From positions 3,507,566 through 3,571,565 of the forward strand of contig NZ_JAPEOR010000002.1 of assembly GCF_026341125.1 (NCBI RefSeq): a DNA stretch of 64,000 bases. The letters are read 5' to 3'. The notes beneath the pieces are model-generated. The model searched no databases. It saw only the letters and a program-made list of their open reading frames with translations, and was not told where the DNA came from. Origin of the DNA: Streptomyces sp. NBC_01142 (GTDB lineage: Bacteria > Actinomycetota > Actinomycetes > Streptomycetales > Streptomycetaceae). Both the position numbers and the translations under genes were made by a program. This document shows, in pieces, positions 8,294 through 17,990 of the stretch; the stretch's first letter is position 1, and every line of letters starts with the position of its first letter.

Positions 8294-8591
8294 GGGCTGT
8301 CGTTCGCTTCCTCTCCCTGTCCGTGCGTCAACCGGTCCCGTGACAGCCTGATCCCCGCTCGGCGGTGGCGGCAGGAAAGGACCGGGAGGCGCCGCTTCCG
8401 CGGCTCGTGTCACAGGGGCCGGACACGTACTGCGCCTGCGCGGGCCCCGGAGGACGACCTGGAACCAGGAAGCACCCGCGCACGCGGCCGCGCCACCCGG
8501 ACCACGCGTGAGGGTGACGCGCGGGGGCGGCGGCGCGTCGCCGCTCGTGACGATGGCGGCCCCTGGCACCGGTGGCGCCGGCGAATCCCCC

Positions 8592-8751
8592 GACCCGGCC
8601 GAGGAAGCCCCCGGTGAGCAACTGGAGGAACCGAGGAAGCCCCGGCCAAGCAGCCGGAGGAACCGAGGAAGCCCCGGCCAAGCAGCCGGAGGAACCGAGG
8701 AAGCCCCCGGTGAGCAACCGGAGGAACCGAGGAAACTCCCGCCGTCGGCTG
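8592..8751. repeat. five tandem copies of a 32-bp repeat
   Basis: The block GGAGGAACCGAGGAAGCCCC and its derivatives start at 8592 (degenerate), 8624, 8656, 8688 and 8720, exactly 32 bp apart. The two central copies share one 3' half and the flanking copies another. The period is not a multiple of three, so the repeat is unlikely to be coding despite open frames across it. Confidence 0.85.
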
Positions 8752-9017
8752 AAACCCAGTGACGCCCGGCTCCCGTCGGCACCAGAGGCACCCGCCCCGG
8801 CGGAGCCCGCTGTCCCGTGAGCGCGCTCACGCTCGTATCGCGTCCGGCAACCGGCTGACGGCTTTGATCAGTTGCGTCGAGCCACAGCGTCCGCGAGCGC
8901 CGCGACGGCCGCCATCGGCTCCTCGAAGGCGCGCGTCCGCCGCGCACACTCCTCAAAGGCGCGTGTGAGTCAGGTCCTGCCGGGACTCGGGTTGCCGGGC
9001 CAAGCTCGGACGCGTGC
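8752..9017. other. non-coding stretch
   Basis: Together with the region upstream of 8592, nothing gene-like is visible between the membrane protein and the integrase remnant except the 32-bp repeats. Several open frames exist on both strands but look like GC-rich noise. Confidence 0.4.
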
Positions 9018-9220
9018 CGGGTCCTGATCGCGAAGGGGCTGCCTCCTCACGGGCTGCGTCACACAGCCAAGACGCTCATGGAGGGTTCCGTGCCCCGCCG
9101 AAGCCGATGGACGAGCGGATGGGCCACCTGGACGGTTCGGTCCAGGCGCGCTGCACGCACATCACTCGGCAGATGCGCGAGGGCCTGATGGCGGATCTCG
9201 CAGGTTCTCGACCAGCCGGC
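9018..9220 (+). pseudogene. C-terminal remnant of a tyrosine integrase
   Basis: Two fragments in different frames read as the end of an actinomycete element integrase. First (9021-9090) comes VLIAKGLPPHGLRHTAKTLM, containing the catalytic HxLRH. Then, after a frameshift near 9090-9100, PKPMDERMGHLDGSVQARCT follows, containing the conserved GH, and continues HITRQMREGLMADL. This matches the C-terminal order in pSAM2-like integrases. The catalytic tyrosine is replaced (ARCTHIT where ARYSHIT is normal), and everything upstream is missing. It marks an old integration event. Confidence 0.75.
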
Positions 9221-9598
9221 GGCGGCCCGGCCGGCCACTGGGTCGCCGGGGCGCCCATCCCCGACGGCGACGCCAACGCCGGTCTGGATCAACGGCACCC
9301 GGGCGATGAATCCGCGATCCTCGGTGGCTGTGCCCGACAGGGTGCTCGGCATACGCGGGTAGTGGTGCCGAACGGGCGGCGTCCGTCGGGGCGTGAAAGT
9401 GCCCTCGTGAGCCACTCGAGCGCGAAGAAGACAGTGAGCCCACAGAAAGGCAGGTCTGCCCACAGTCCGCCGTATCCGCGGTGACCGGAGCGCATGGCCG
9501 AAGTTGTCCGGAACGGACGCGCTCTCTCCATCGTGCGCCCTGCCGTGCCCGTCGCTGACCGTTCTATGATCGCTACTCCTTGCACGAGGGGGCGTGGC

Positions 9599-11510
9599 AT
9601 GACGGCTGGCGGATCGGCGTCGCGGCGGGCGCAGGAGGCACGGCGGCAGGAGCGGCTGCTGCGGGAGCAGTGGCAGGCGGCCCGGGAGCAGGCGCGCAGG
9701 TGGGAAGCCGCCAGCGAGGGGGAACGCCGCGTCGCTGCCCAGCTGTTGATCCTGACCGAGCGTGGGTGGCGGCTCCTGGTCGACCGCAGATGGCCGGGCA
9801 CGCGAGCAGCCAACGTGGACATGCTGCTGATCGGCCCCGGCGGTGTATTCGTTCTCGATGTAAAGAACTGGCGCTCCGCACCGGAGACTTCGGACGGGAA
9901 GCTCCGAGCAGGAGGCGAGCCGCGCGACGAGCACGTGGCCAAACTCCTGGCCGTGACGAAGGCGGCCGAAGGCGCGGTGGCTTCGCTGGGGCTGTCCCCG
10001 GTGGCGGTCCAGCCCCTCATGGTCTTCGCGGGGCAGCGGGTCGACGCCGAGTCGGGCCGGGTCCGGCTCCTGGGGGAGCGCGAGGTCGGTCCCGCACTGC
10101 TGTCGGAGCGTCACAGGCTGCGGGCCGAATCCGTACGGGCCATCGCCGACCACCTGGAACGGGTCTTCCCCGAGTACGAGGGATCGACCGTCACGCGGAC
10201 GGTACCGCTACGGGCCCAGCCCCCAGAAGAGCCCACCGATGGCCTGTTCGACATCGACGGCCTGCGAGAGGCGGCCCTGGAAGAGGCGCTGCGGGCCCCG
10301 ATCGAGCAGTGGATGACCTTCCTCCACCCCGACCAGGTCGCACTGGTGCGCCGCAACTGGGCCGGCCCCGCCCGGATCAGCGGCCCGGCCGGCACCGGCA
10401 AGACGGTCGTCGGCCTGCACCGCGCGGCCTATCTCGCCCGGCGCACCAACGGCCGGATCCTGTACGTTCAGCCTCGCGTGGAAGCACATGGGGCGCGACA
10501 GCTGTCTGGCGGAGATCGACCCGGCACCGGGCTACTGGCGCGAAGAGATCGCCCACGTCATCAAGGGCCGCGGCATCGCTTCCTTCGAGGAGTACGCCAC
10601 GGTGCCCCGCCGACGCCGTCGCGCGAGCTTACGGCGTCCGCACCGGCAGGCCGTATGGGCTCTGTACGAGGCATACGAATCCATCCGCACCGAGCGCGGA
10701 GTGCACGACTTCAACGACGTGCTCTCCCTCGCACTGACAGAAGCGCGCCGCCGCACAGGCCCGCCTCGCTACGCGGCCGTGATCGTGGACGAGGTCCAGG
10801 ATCTGACCCTCGTCGGAGTACGGCTTCTGCACGCCCTGGTCGGCGATGCCCCCAACGGACTGCTATTGGTCGGTGATGGCCAACAAGCCGTCTACCCCGG
10901 CGGATTCCGCCTGTCCGATGCCGGTATCGACGTCCGCGGGGATCGCGGACAAGTGCTGCGGACCAACTACCGCAACAGCAAGGAGATCCTTGACGCGGCG
11001 CTCGCGGTCGTCGCCGAGGACGCCTTCGAGGACATCGACGGACTGCGCACGCCGGGCCGCCGAGATGTCGACATGACATACCACGACGGTCAAGTGATCC
11101 GTGTTTCGAAGTCGGCACTGGACGAGCACGACCAGGCACTCCTGGAGGCGCTGCACGGCCTGCCGCCCGGAGCTCGCGCCGACACTGCGGTGCTGTGCCC
11201 CTCCATGCGCGCCATCGGCCACTACCAGCGGCTCCTCGAACGGGCGGGCATCTCCGTATGCCAGCTGGAGCACTACGACGGACGGCCCGTCGACGCCGTG
11301 AAGCTCGGCAGCTACCGCCGGGCAAAGGGCCTGGAGTTCAAGCGCGTGTACCTGCCGGAGCACGATGCTGCCCTGTCCCAGAGTTCCGCGGCGGGCAACG
11401 AGGGACTGTCCGAGACGGCGCACGAACGCAACGAGCTGTCCCGCAGCCAGCTCTTCGTTGCGATGACGCGGGCTCGCGACGTGCTGTGGCTGGGCAGCGT
11501 GAACCGGTAA
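9599..11510 (+). pseudogene. NERD-domain / UvrD-type helicase, broken by an internal deletion
   Basis: The 5' part (9599 to about 10466) encodes a NERD nuclease-related domain (AANVDMLLIGPGGVFVLDVK, followed by NW) and the helicase Walker A motif GPAGTGKTVVGLHR. The frame then shifts at about 10466. The rest (10467-11510) encodes FSLAWKHMGRDS, the DEVQD box (VIVDEVQDLT), LLVGDGQQAVY, LRTNYRNS, KGLEFKRVYLP and QLFVAMTRARD, i.e. helicase motifs II to VI. At the junction RILYV runs straight into FSLAWKH. Intact relatives have several dozen residues between these points, so an out-of-frame deletion is likely. The ATG at 9599 follows GAGGGGG. Such proteins act in DNA repair or element defence; this copy should be inactive unless frameshifting occurs. 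Confidence 0.8.
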
Positions 11511-11720
11511 CGAAGAGGGCTCCCCGTACGTGATCAGTCGGGGGTGCGATCGCGGACCGAGCCAGAGGCGGGTGCAGCCGTGGGACTCATGGTGGCCGTG
11601 CGTCTGGTCGGATGCCTCGTCCTGGCTTTACCAGGGGCGTCGAGTGGGTGATGCTGACCCGGCGTTGGAGGAATGATCGACACGGCGGGGCCGGTCGGTG
11701 CAGAGGGGGAGGCCGTGGTC

Positions 11721-14700
11721 GTGCGCGTAGTGCTGCTTGGACCGATTCATGTGTACGCCGATGATGGGACGCCGGTCGAGGTGGGTGGCGTCCGGCTGCG
11801 GATGCTCCTCGCCAGGCTCGCCCTCGAAGAGGGCAGGACCGTGTCCGTCGACTCGCTCATCGACGGCCTGTGGGGCGAGGAACCGCCCGCCGACGCGGCC
11901 AACGCGCTGCAGGCGCTGGTGTCCCGGCTGCGCAGGGTGCTGCGCGGGTCCGCGGCGGTGGAGTCCGCGTCCGGCGGCTACCGGCTCTCGGTACGGGCCG
12001 AGGACGTGGACGTTCACCGCTTCGAGGATCTGGCCGCCCGGGGCAGACGGGCACTCGCAGCCGGGCGGCCCGACGAGGCGGCCTCGCTGCTCGGAACGGC
12101 GCTCGGGCTGTGGCAGGGCGCGGCGCTCGCCGATGTCCTCGACGCCCCGTTCGCCGGGCCCGTCGCGACCCGGCTCGATGATCTGCGGACCGTGGCGGCC
12201 GAGGACCGCTGCGATGCCGAGCTGCGGCTCGGACGGTACGGAGAGGTGCTGGCCGACCTCGAAGCGGCCGGGGCTGAGCGGCCGTTGAGCGAGCGGGTCG
12301 CCGGGCTGCGGATTCGGGCGCTGTCCGCGGCCGGACGGCAGTCCGACGCCCTCTCGGTGTACGAGGCGATACGCAAGCGGCTCGGCGACGAACTCGGCGT
12401 CGATCCGTCGGCCGAACTGCGGGAGATCCATCTGGTCCTGCTGCGAGGCGAGTTGGAGACGCCGGCCGAGCGGGCCGAGGCCGCCCCGAGCCGCCTCCCG
12501 GCCCGGCTGACCAGCTTCGTCGGCCGAGACAGTGAACTGGACCGGCTCGCGGGGCAGTTGGACCACAGTCGGCTCGTCACCATCGTCGGCCCCGGCGGCT
12601 CGGGCAAGACCCGGCTCTCCCTCGAAGCGGCCACCCGGGACCGCGCCCACGCGCGCCGCCGGATCTGGTTCGTGCCGCTCGCCGGTGTGAGCGCACCGGA
12701 CCAGCTGGCCGACGCGGTACTCGGCGCCCTCAGCTCCACCGACGGCCGCCTCTACGACGCCGGCCAGGGGCAGCGGACCACCCCGGTCGAGCGCATGGCC
12801 GGACTCTTCGGCAGCGGCGACGCCCTGCTCCTGCTCGACAACTGCGAGCACCTCGTCGAGGCGGCCGCGGAACTCACCGCCGAACTTCTCGAGCAGATAC
12901 CGGAGTTGCGGATCCTCGCCACCAGCCGCGAGGCCCTCGCCATCACCGGCGAGGCCCTGTGCCACCTCGGCCCCCTCGACATACCGATGGGATCACCGGA
13001 GCCTGCCGAGGCCGCGCAGTCGCCCGCCGTCCGCCTCTTCGTCGACCGGGCCGCCGGAGTCCGGCCGGACTTCACGCTCGACGACTCGACCCTCGACGCC
13101 GTGGTCGAGGTCTGCCGACGGCTCGACGGGATGCCGCTCGCCCTCGAACTGGCCGCGGCGAAGCTCCGCTCGATGAGCGTCGAGCAGATCGCACGCCGCC
13201 TCGACGACCGCTTCCGCCTCCTCGCCTCGGGCAGCCGCACGGCCCTGCCCCGCCAGCGCACCCTGCTCGCCCTGGTTGACTGGAGCTGGGACCTGCTCGA
13301 CGAACCCGAGCGGATCCTCGCCCGCAGACTGTCGGTGTTCCCGGGCGGCGCGACCGTCCCCGCGCTCGAAGCGGTCTGCGCGGACCCGTCGCTGCCGGCC
13401 GCCGACATCCCGTACGTCCTGGACGCCCTGGTCGAGAAATCACTGGTCCACACCGTCGACGAAGGGGTGGGCGAGCCGCGCTACCGGATGCTTGAGACGG
13501 TACGTGCGTACGCGGCGAGGCAGCTCGCCGACGCCGAGTCCGGGGACGCCGTCACCAAGCGCTATGCCGCGTACTTCCTGGCCCTCGCGGAAGAACACGA
13601 ACCCCGCCTTCGTACCGGCGAACAGCTGCGCGCGATCGAGGTCTTCGACGCCGAACACGACAACCTCGTCCTCGCGCTGCGCTCGGTCGTCGACGCCCGG
13701 GACGGGAACCTGGCCGCGCGCTTCGCCGGGGCGATGTTCTGGTACTGGGGGATCAGGGGGATGAGTACCCGGCTCGACACATATCTGGAGGAGGCAGCCG
13801 GGCCCGGCGGGCCGGATTCCGTACAGGCGCGAGATTCCGTACGGGCAGCGGGCAGCGAACGTCCGGCCGCCGAGGGTGAATCGGCGACGGCGCGTGAGTT
13901 CCACCCGGCCGTACTGCTCCTGCGGATGTCCCAAGCCTCCTTCCCCGCACGCGTATCAGGACCGGGCGGAACCGCGGACCAGGACCCCCTCGACTCGCCC
14001 GACCCCTGGGTCCGGGCCAGCGCCCACCTGGCACGGGACTTCGCGCTCACCGAACAGGGCGACCTGGTCACCGGCGCCGAGTCCCGGATCGAGGCCCTGC
14101 GCGGCTTTGAGGAGGTGGGCGACCGCTGGGGGCTCGTGATGAGCCTGCTCCCGATCGGCCGCGACCACTCCCTGCGCGGCGAGTACCCCCAGGCCATCGC
14201 CACCTTCGAACGGACCGTGGCACTCAGCTCCGAACTCGGCACCGAGGACTACCTCTACCTCAGCAAGGCCAGACTCGCCCGCGAACGCCGGCGCAGCGGC
14301 GACCTGGAAGGCGCCTTCCGCGATCTGCACGCCGCACACCGGCAGGCCCGCGAGCGCGGACAGCTGCGCCTGGAGGCCAACATCCTCGTGGGCCTGGCCA
14401 ATGTGCACCGCAGGGCCGGTGACCTGGCGCAGTCCGACGCGACCCTCGACCGTCTCGAGGCGCTGAGCGCCCGGCGCCCCTCCCTCAGAGAACTGGCCCG
14501 CGACCTGATCGTCAGCACCCGCATCGAGAACCGTCTCGCTGAGGGTGATGCCGTGCAGGCCAGGGCCCTGCTGCCGGAGGCGGCGGGCGCCCTGCTCGGC
14601 CAGGGCGCGGGCGCCGCGCTCGCCTGGGTGGCCGAATTGCTGGGCGGGCTAGGGACATTGGAGGGCGCTCCCGAAGAGGGCGCCAGGTCGCTCGGCATGA

Positions 14701-14885
14701 GCCAGGTGATGCGCGGCGCCTTCGACTGGGGCGAGCCGGAGCGGTGCGAGCTGGTCGACCGCATCGTGACGACACTGGGCGAGGAGGGCTTCAAGCAGGC
14801 GTACGAGGAGGGGGCTGCGTACTCCCGTGAGGACGCGCTGCGGTGGCTGGAGGCAGAGACCTTGCGGGCAGTGCAGCGGATCTGA
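11721..14885 (+). CDS. AfsR/SARP-family regulator with NB-ARC ATPase and TPR-like region
   Basis: A large (about 1054 residues) regulator. The N-terminus is an OmpR-like winged helix (VRVVLLGPIHVYADD onwards, to about 95), followed by a bacterial transcriptional activation domain (to about 245). A STAND ATPase follows, with Walker A IVGPGGSGKTRLSLEA and Walker B LLLLDNCEHLVEAA. The C-terminal third is helical, TPR-like, and interrupted by a Gly/Pro/Ser-rich linker. Proteins of this layout sense unknown signals and activate antibiotic or transport genes. I chose GTG 11721 because AGGGGGAGG lies eight bases upstream; ATG 11673 and GTG 11715 are alternatives. It converges on an ABC exporter operon. 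Confidence 0.85.
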   Translation: MRVVLLGPIHVYADDGTPVEVGGVRLRMLLARLALEEGRTVSVDSLIDGLWGEEPPADAANALQALVSRLRRVLRGSAAVESASGGYRLSVRAEDVDVHRFEDLAARGRRALAAGRPDEAASLLGTALGLWQGAALADVLDAPFAGPVATRLDDLRTVAAEDRCDAELRLGRYGEVLADLEAAGAERPLSERVAGLRIRALSAAGRQSDALSVYEAIRKRLGDELGVDPSAELREIHLVLLRGELETPAERAEAAPSRLPARLTSFVGRDSELDRLAGQLDHSRLVTIVGPGGSGKTRLSLEAATRDRAHARRRIWFVPLAGVSAPDQLADAVLGALSSTDGRLYDAGQGQRTTPVERMAGLFGSGDALLLLDNCEHLVEAAAELTAELLEQIPELRILATSREALAITGEALCHLGPLDIPMGSPEPAEAAQSPAVRLFVDRAAGVRPDFTLDDSTLDAVVEVCRRLDGMPLALELAAAKLRSMSVEQIARRLDDRFRLLASGSRTALPRQRTLLALVDWSWDLLDEPERILARRLSVFPGGATVPALEAVCADPSLPAADIPYVLDALVEKSLVHTVDEGVGEPRYRMLETVRAYAARQLADAESGDAVTKRYAAYFLALAEEHEPRLRTGEQLRAIEVFDAEHDNLVLALRSVVDARDGNLAARFAGAMFWYWGIRGMSTRLDTYLEEAAGPGGPDSVQARDSVRAAGSERPAAEGESATAREFHPAVLLLRMSQASFPARVSGPGGTADQDPLDSPDPWVRASAHLARDFALTEQGDLVTGAESRIEALRGFEEVGDRWGLVMSLLPIGRDHSLRGEYPQAIATFERTVALSSELGTEDYLYLSKARLARERRRSGDLEGAFRDLHAAHRQARERGQLRLEANILVGLANVHRRAGDLAQSDATLDRLEALSARRPSLRELARDLIVSTRIENRLAEGDAVQARALLPEAAGALLGQGAGAALAWVAELLGGLGTLEGAPEEGARSLGMSQVMRGAFDWGEPERCELVDRIVTTLGEEGFKQAYEEGAAYSREDALRWLEAETLRAVQRI

Positions 14886-14910
14886 CGAGGCGCGCGCGGT
14901 CATGCGGACA

Positions 14911-14951
14911 GCCGGGCGGGGTCCGCACTGTGGGTGCGGACCCCGCCCGGC
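14911..14951. terminator. strong bidirectional terminator
   Basis: An 18-bp perfect GC-rich stem (14911-14928 with 14934-14951) and a 5-base loop lie between the converging AfsR-like and ABC permease genes. Confidence 0.85.
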
Positions 14952-14970
14952 CGGGCTTGTCACCGGAGGA

Positions 14971-15786
14971 TCATTCGGCGTTCTTGCGGTAGGCGCGCAT
15001 GGCCAGCGGGAAGAAGACCACGATGACGCCGGCCATCCAGGCGAAGGTGCCGACGAGCGAGTCGGCGACCGGGCCGCCGTTGAGCAGGCCGCGGACCGCG
15101 TCGGCCACCAGGGAGACGGGGTTGACGTCGGACCAGGCCTGGAGCCAGTCGGCCATCTTGTCGGTGGGGACGAACACGTTGCTGGCGAAGGTGAGCGGCA
15201 GGATCAGGATGGTCATCAGGCCCTGTACGGAGGCGGGGTTCTTGATCAGCATGCCGAGATACACCGAGATCCAGGAGAAGCTGAGAGCGAAGCCGACGAG
15301 CAGGGCGAGAGCGGCCAGTGTGGCGACCGGGCCGGTCTCGACGCGGTAGCCCATGACCAGGGCGAGGACGACCAGGGTGCCCAGGCAGACGACATAGCGG
15401 ACGATGTCGGCAAGGACGGCGCCGATCAGGGGGCTGGAGCGGGCGATCGGCATGCTCCGGAACCGGTCGAAGATCCCGGTACTGGCGTCCGCGCAGAGCG
15501 AGGCGCCGATGCCGACGCTGGCCTGGAAGACGGCCATGACCATGACGCCGGGGGTGACGAGCTGTAGGTAGCGGTCGGTGTCGCCGCCGGACATGGCGTC
15601 CCCGAAGAGATAGATGAACATCAGCAGGCTGATGATCGGGGTGAGGATCACATCGACCAGCTGGATCGGCGACTTCATGAACCGGGTGACGCCGCGGCCG
15701 GCGAGGGCGAGGCTGTGCTGGGCGGTCTGCGCGAGGCCGATACGGCTGGGGAGCTCGGCGTGGGCGCTGAGGGGCTGGGTGCTCAT
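14971..15786 (-). CDS. ABC-2 type exporter permease (DrrB-like)
   Basis: A 271-residue membrane subunit with six predicted helices (for example LTPIISLLMFIYLFG, TPGVMVMAVFQASVGIG, VVCLGTLVVLALVMGY, and GTFAWMAGVIVVFFPLAM near the end). FDRFRSMPIARSSPLIGAVL is the conserved cytoplasmic loop typical of DrrB and other ABC-2 drug exporters. GAGAGG precedes the ATG at 15786. It is the second gene of an operon, 48 bases after its ATPase partner. The substrate is likely a hydrophobic drug or metabolite, by family only. Confidence 0.88.
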   Translation of the reverse strand: MSTQPLSAHAELPSRIGLAQTAQHSLALAGRGVTRFMKSPIQLVDVILTPIISLLMFIYLFGDAMSGGDTDRYLQLVTPGVMVMAVFQASVGIGASLCADASTGIFDRFRSMPIARSSPLIGAVLADIVRYVVCLGTLVVLALVMGYRVETGPVATLAALALLVGFALSFSWISVYLGMLIKNPASVQGLMTILILPLTFASNVFVPTDKMADWLQAWSDVNPVSLVADAVRGLLNGGPVADSLVGTFAWMAGVIVVFFPLAMRAYRKNAE

Positions 15787-15834
15787 GACGGGGTCCTCTC
15801 GGGAAAGTCTGCGCGGAACGGGGGAGCCGGGGGC

Positions 15835-16794
15835 TCAGACGGCGACGGGCTGTTCGTCGGTGACGGCGGGCGCGTGTCCGGTCAGGGCGAGGAAGACCTC
15901 GTCGAGGCTGGGCAGGCGCAGGCCGAGCTCGTCGGCGGTGATGCCGGCGCCGTCCAGGCGGCGGGCGACCGCGGCGACGAGCAGCGGGTCGTCGGCCGGG
16001 ACGGTCAGCACGCCGGAGTCCTGCGCGGGGGAGTGGCCGGACAACTCGGCGAGCAGCTGCTCGACCTGCGGCACATCGGCGGCCATGGCGGGCCGGACCT
16101 GGAGGATCTGGCCGCCGACGCGGCGCTTGAGCTCGCCGGGCCGGCCTTCGGCGACCTTGCGGCCCTTGTCGAAGACGGTGATGGAGTCGGCGAGCTGGTC
16201 GGCCTCTTCGAGGTACTGCGTGGTCAGCAGCACCGTGGAGCCGTCCGCGACCAACTGCCGTACGACATCCCAGACTTCCTGCCGGGCGTGCGGGTCCAGG
16301 CCGGTGGTGGGCTCGTCCAGGTAGAGCACCTGCGGCCGGCCGACCAAGGAGGCGGCCAGGTCCAGGCGCCGCCGCATACCGCCGGAGAAGGTGGCGATCG
16401 GCTTGCGGGCCGCCTCGGTGAGGGAGAAGTTCTCCAGGAGCTCGGCGGCCCGCGCCTTCGCATCGCGCCGGGACAGGCCGAGCAGCCGCCCGATGAGCAC
16501 CAGGTTCTCGGCGCCGGACAGGGTCTCGTCCACGGAGGCGTACTGACCGGTCAGCCCGATCAACTGCCGGACCTTGACCGGGTCCTTGACGATGTCGTGG
16601 CCGCCGATGCTGGCGTGCCCGGCGTCGGGGCGCATCAGCGTGGCCAGGATGCGCACGGTGGTGGTCTTCCCGGCGCCGTTGGGGCCCAGGACGCCGACGA
16701 CCTTGCCGGCCGGGACCTCCAGGTCGACGCCGTCCAGGGCGGTGAAGTCGCCGTACTTCTTGACCAGTCCCTCGGCCCGGATTGCGTACGCCAT
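15835..16794 (-). CDS. ABC exporter ATPase (DrrA-like)
   Basis: A 319-residue cytoplasmic ATPase. Walker A is VLGPNGAGKTTTVRILATL, the signature is TFSGGMRRRLDLAASLVGRP, Walker B is VLYLDEPTTGLDP, and the switch histidine is replaced in LLTTQYLEEADQLAD (Gln in place of the usual His), as in DrrA-type proteins. The C-terminal extension (after about 235) is the DrrA regulatory tail, ending in LPSLDEVFLALTGH. The ATG at 16794 follows GAGGAG; the open frame to 16941 is not family-like. It pairs with the permease gene downstream to make a daunorubicin-resistance-like exporter. Confidence 0.9.
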   Translation of the reverse strand: MAYAIRAEGLVKKYGDFTALDGVDLEVPAGKVVGVLGPNGAGKTTTVRILATLMRPDAGHASIGGHDIVKDPVKVRQLIGLTGQYASVDETLSGAENLVLIGRLLGLSRRDAKARAAELLENFSLTEAARKPIATFSGGMRRRLDLAASLVGRPQVLYLDEPTTGLDPHARQEVWDVVRQLVADGSTVLLTTQYLEEADQLADSITVFDKGRKVAEGRPGELKRRVGGQILQVRPAMAADVPQVEQLLAELSGHSPAQDSGVLTVPADDPLLVAAVARRLDGAGITADELGLRLPSLDEVFLALTGHAPAVTDEQPVAV

Positions 16795-17364
16795 GTTCAA
16801 CAACTCCTCGTCAGGTCCTCGTCGTTCTCGATGACCATGACGATGCCGGGGCCCGCTGACAGTCCGCGGACAGCACGCTGACAGCGGTCGCCGACAGCTG
16901 TCAGGCGGCATCAGAGGCTTGCGCGAACGGGCGCCCGGCACACGCTCCCCGAGGAACGTGTGCCGGGCCGAATGAGCCGGTGGTTGACCAAGGGGAGGTG
17001 TTGCGTCTCGATGTGTGTGCGGCAGCGGGGGCTACTTCATTCCGGAGATTCTGAACAACACATGTGCGGTCTCGCCGTCGATCCGCCGGGACAGCTGACG
17101 CAGCGCGGTTACGACGCAAGTCGGCAGCCCTGTCTCGGAGGAGCCCATCCAGCGCCGGGCGGTGAGGAAGGTCCGCGTCGTACCCCCAATCCGACGAGGG
17201 GCCGCGCTCCGGTCGGTCAAGGACCGCACCGCAACCCAGTTCACGTACTGGCCGCACCTGCCGACCGCGATGCAGGCCGCCCACGACGAGCGGGCTCTGG
17301 ACACCGCGGCGGCGAGGCCGCCCACCCCATGACCCCAACACCTCGCAAGGAGGAGGTGAGCACC
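16795..17364. other. long stretch without a recognisable gene
   Basis: Open frames on both strands (the longest about 150 codons) have no ribosome site or family features. I see nothing conclusive until the strong Shine-Dalgarno sequence at 17347-17357, which belongs to the short frame at 17365. Confidence 0.4.
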
Positions 17365-17442
17365 ATGACCACCCTCATCGCGGCCGTGGCTACGTCCATG
17401 AGAACGGACAGCAGATGTTCACGACTTCGGGAGGCGCCATGA
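17365..17442 (+). CDS. possible 25-residue leader peptide
   Basis: A near-ideal ribosome site (AAGGAGGAGGTGA at 17347-17359) precedes an ATG and 25 codons ending SMRTDSRCSRLREAP. The stop overlaps the ATG of a further 31-codon frame (17440) by ATGA. The peptide core SMRTDSRCS.LREAP recurs in the inverted copy at 17991-18035, in the same reading frame. The excellent ribosome site and the recurrence suggest a translated leader or small peptide, but function is unknown. Confidence 0.4.
   Translation: MTTLIAAVATSMRTDSRCSRLREAP
17394..17438 (+). repeat. 45-bp inverted repeat, left copy
   Basis: It begins GTCCATGAGAACGGACAGCA and matches the reverse complement of 17991-18035 at 43 of 45 positions. 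It overlaps the 25-residue leader frame. The pair flanks the 131-residue gene at 17467-17862. Confidence 0.85.
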
Positions 17443-17466
17443 GTCGAACAGGCGGCCTGGACGTGG

Positions 17467-17862
17467 TCAGTGGTCGCCCGTGTGCGGGCGCACGGGGCGT
17501 GGCAGTGGCTGACGCCAGTCGCCCAGGGTCGTGAGGAGAAACTGGCGGGCGAGAGAACGTATTTCGTCCCACTCCGGATCTGTGGCCAGTGCGTTGGCCC
17601 AGAGGCCGACGCGGCAGGCGGCATCGATCTCGCCGAGGCGACGGCCGATGGCCTGAAGATCGCGCAGATTCCTGGGTTCGAAGGCTCCGCGCTCCGCGAG
17701 TCCTTCGGAGATGCGGCAGAGGAGCTCCACCTCTTCAACGACGGGCTCCGTCTCCAGCTCACGCTCGCCCAGCCAGGCAAGCTGATCCTGGGTGTCGGCT
17801 GCGAGGAGGGCCATAAATCGCAGCGTCCAGGTGCGCAGGTGCGCGTCGCCGAGATGGTTCAT
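17467..17862 (-). CDS. hypothetical 131-residue acidic helical protein
   Basis: The frame reads as a normal, mostly helical cytoplasmic protein (TWTLRFMALLAADTQDQLAW, later IGRRLGEIDAACRVGLWANA and a C-terminal QFLLTTLGDWRQPLPRP). It has no membrane segment, signal or motif I recognise. Composition is protein-like, unlike the surrounding frames, and I have an impression of similar conserved Streptomyces hypotheticals, which I cannot verify. No Shine-Dalgarno sequence precedes the ATG at 17862, so it may be leaderless. It sits between 45-bp inverted repeats, which hints that it travels with them or is controlled by them. Confidence 0.55.
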   Translation of the reverse strand: MNHLGDAHLRTWTLRFMALLAADTQDQLAWLGERELETEPVVEEVELLCRISEGLAERGAFEPRNLRDLQAIGRRLGEIDAACRVGLWANALATDPEWDEIRSLARQFLLTTLGDWRQPLPRPVRPHTGDH

Positions 17863-17990
17863 ACATGCAGGATCGCACCTAGCTCCCGCCGGACCGTGTT
17901 CGATGGCACGGATGGGAGGAAATGGCCGCGCGGCGCCCGCGGAGGTTGAAGCGCGAGTGCTGCTGCCGCAATCGAACAGTGCCAGACAGC

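Noticed and set aside
8592..8751. possible CRISPR array
   Set aside because: Units are contiguous 32-bp repeats without unique spacers and no cas genes are present; it is a minisatellite.
9059..10153. 364-codon minus-strand frame
   Set aside because: It covers the integrase relic and the NERD-domain region on the opposite strand and has no recognisable protein features.
11628..12965. 445-codon minus-strand frame
   Set aside because: It is antisense to the AfsR-like gene, whose domains are clear on the plus strand.
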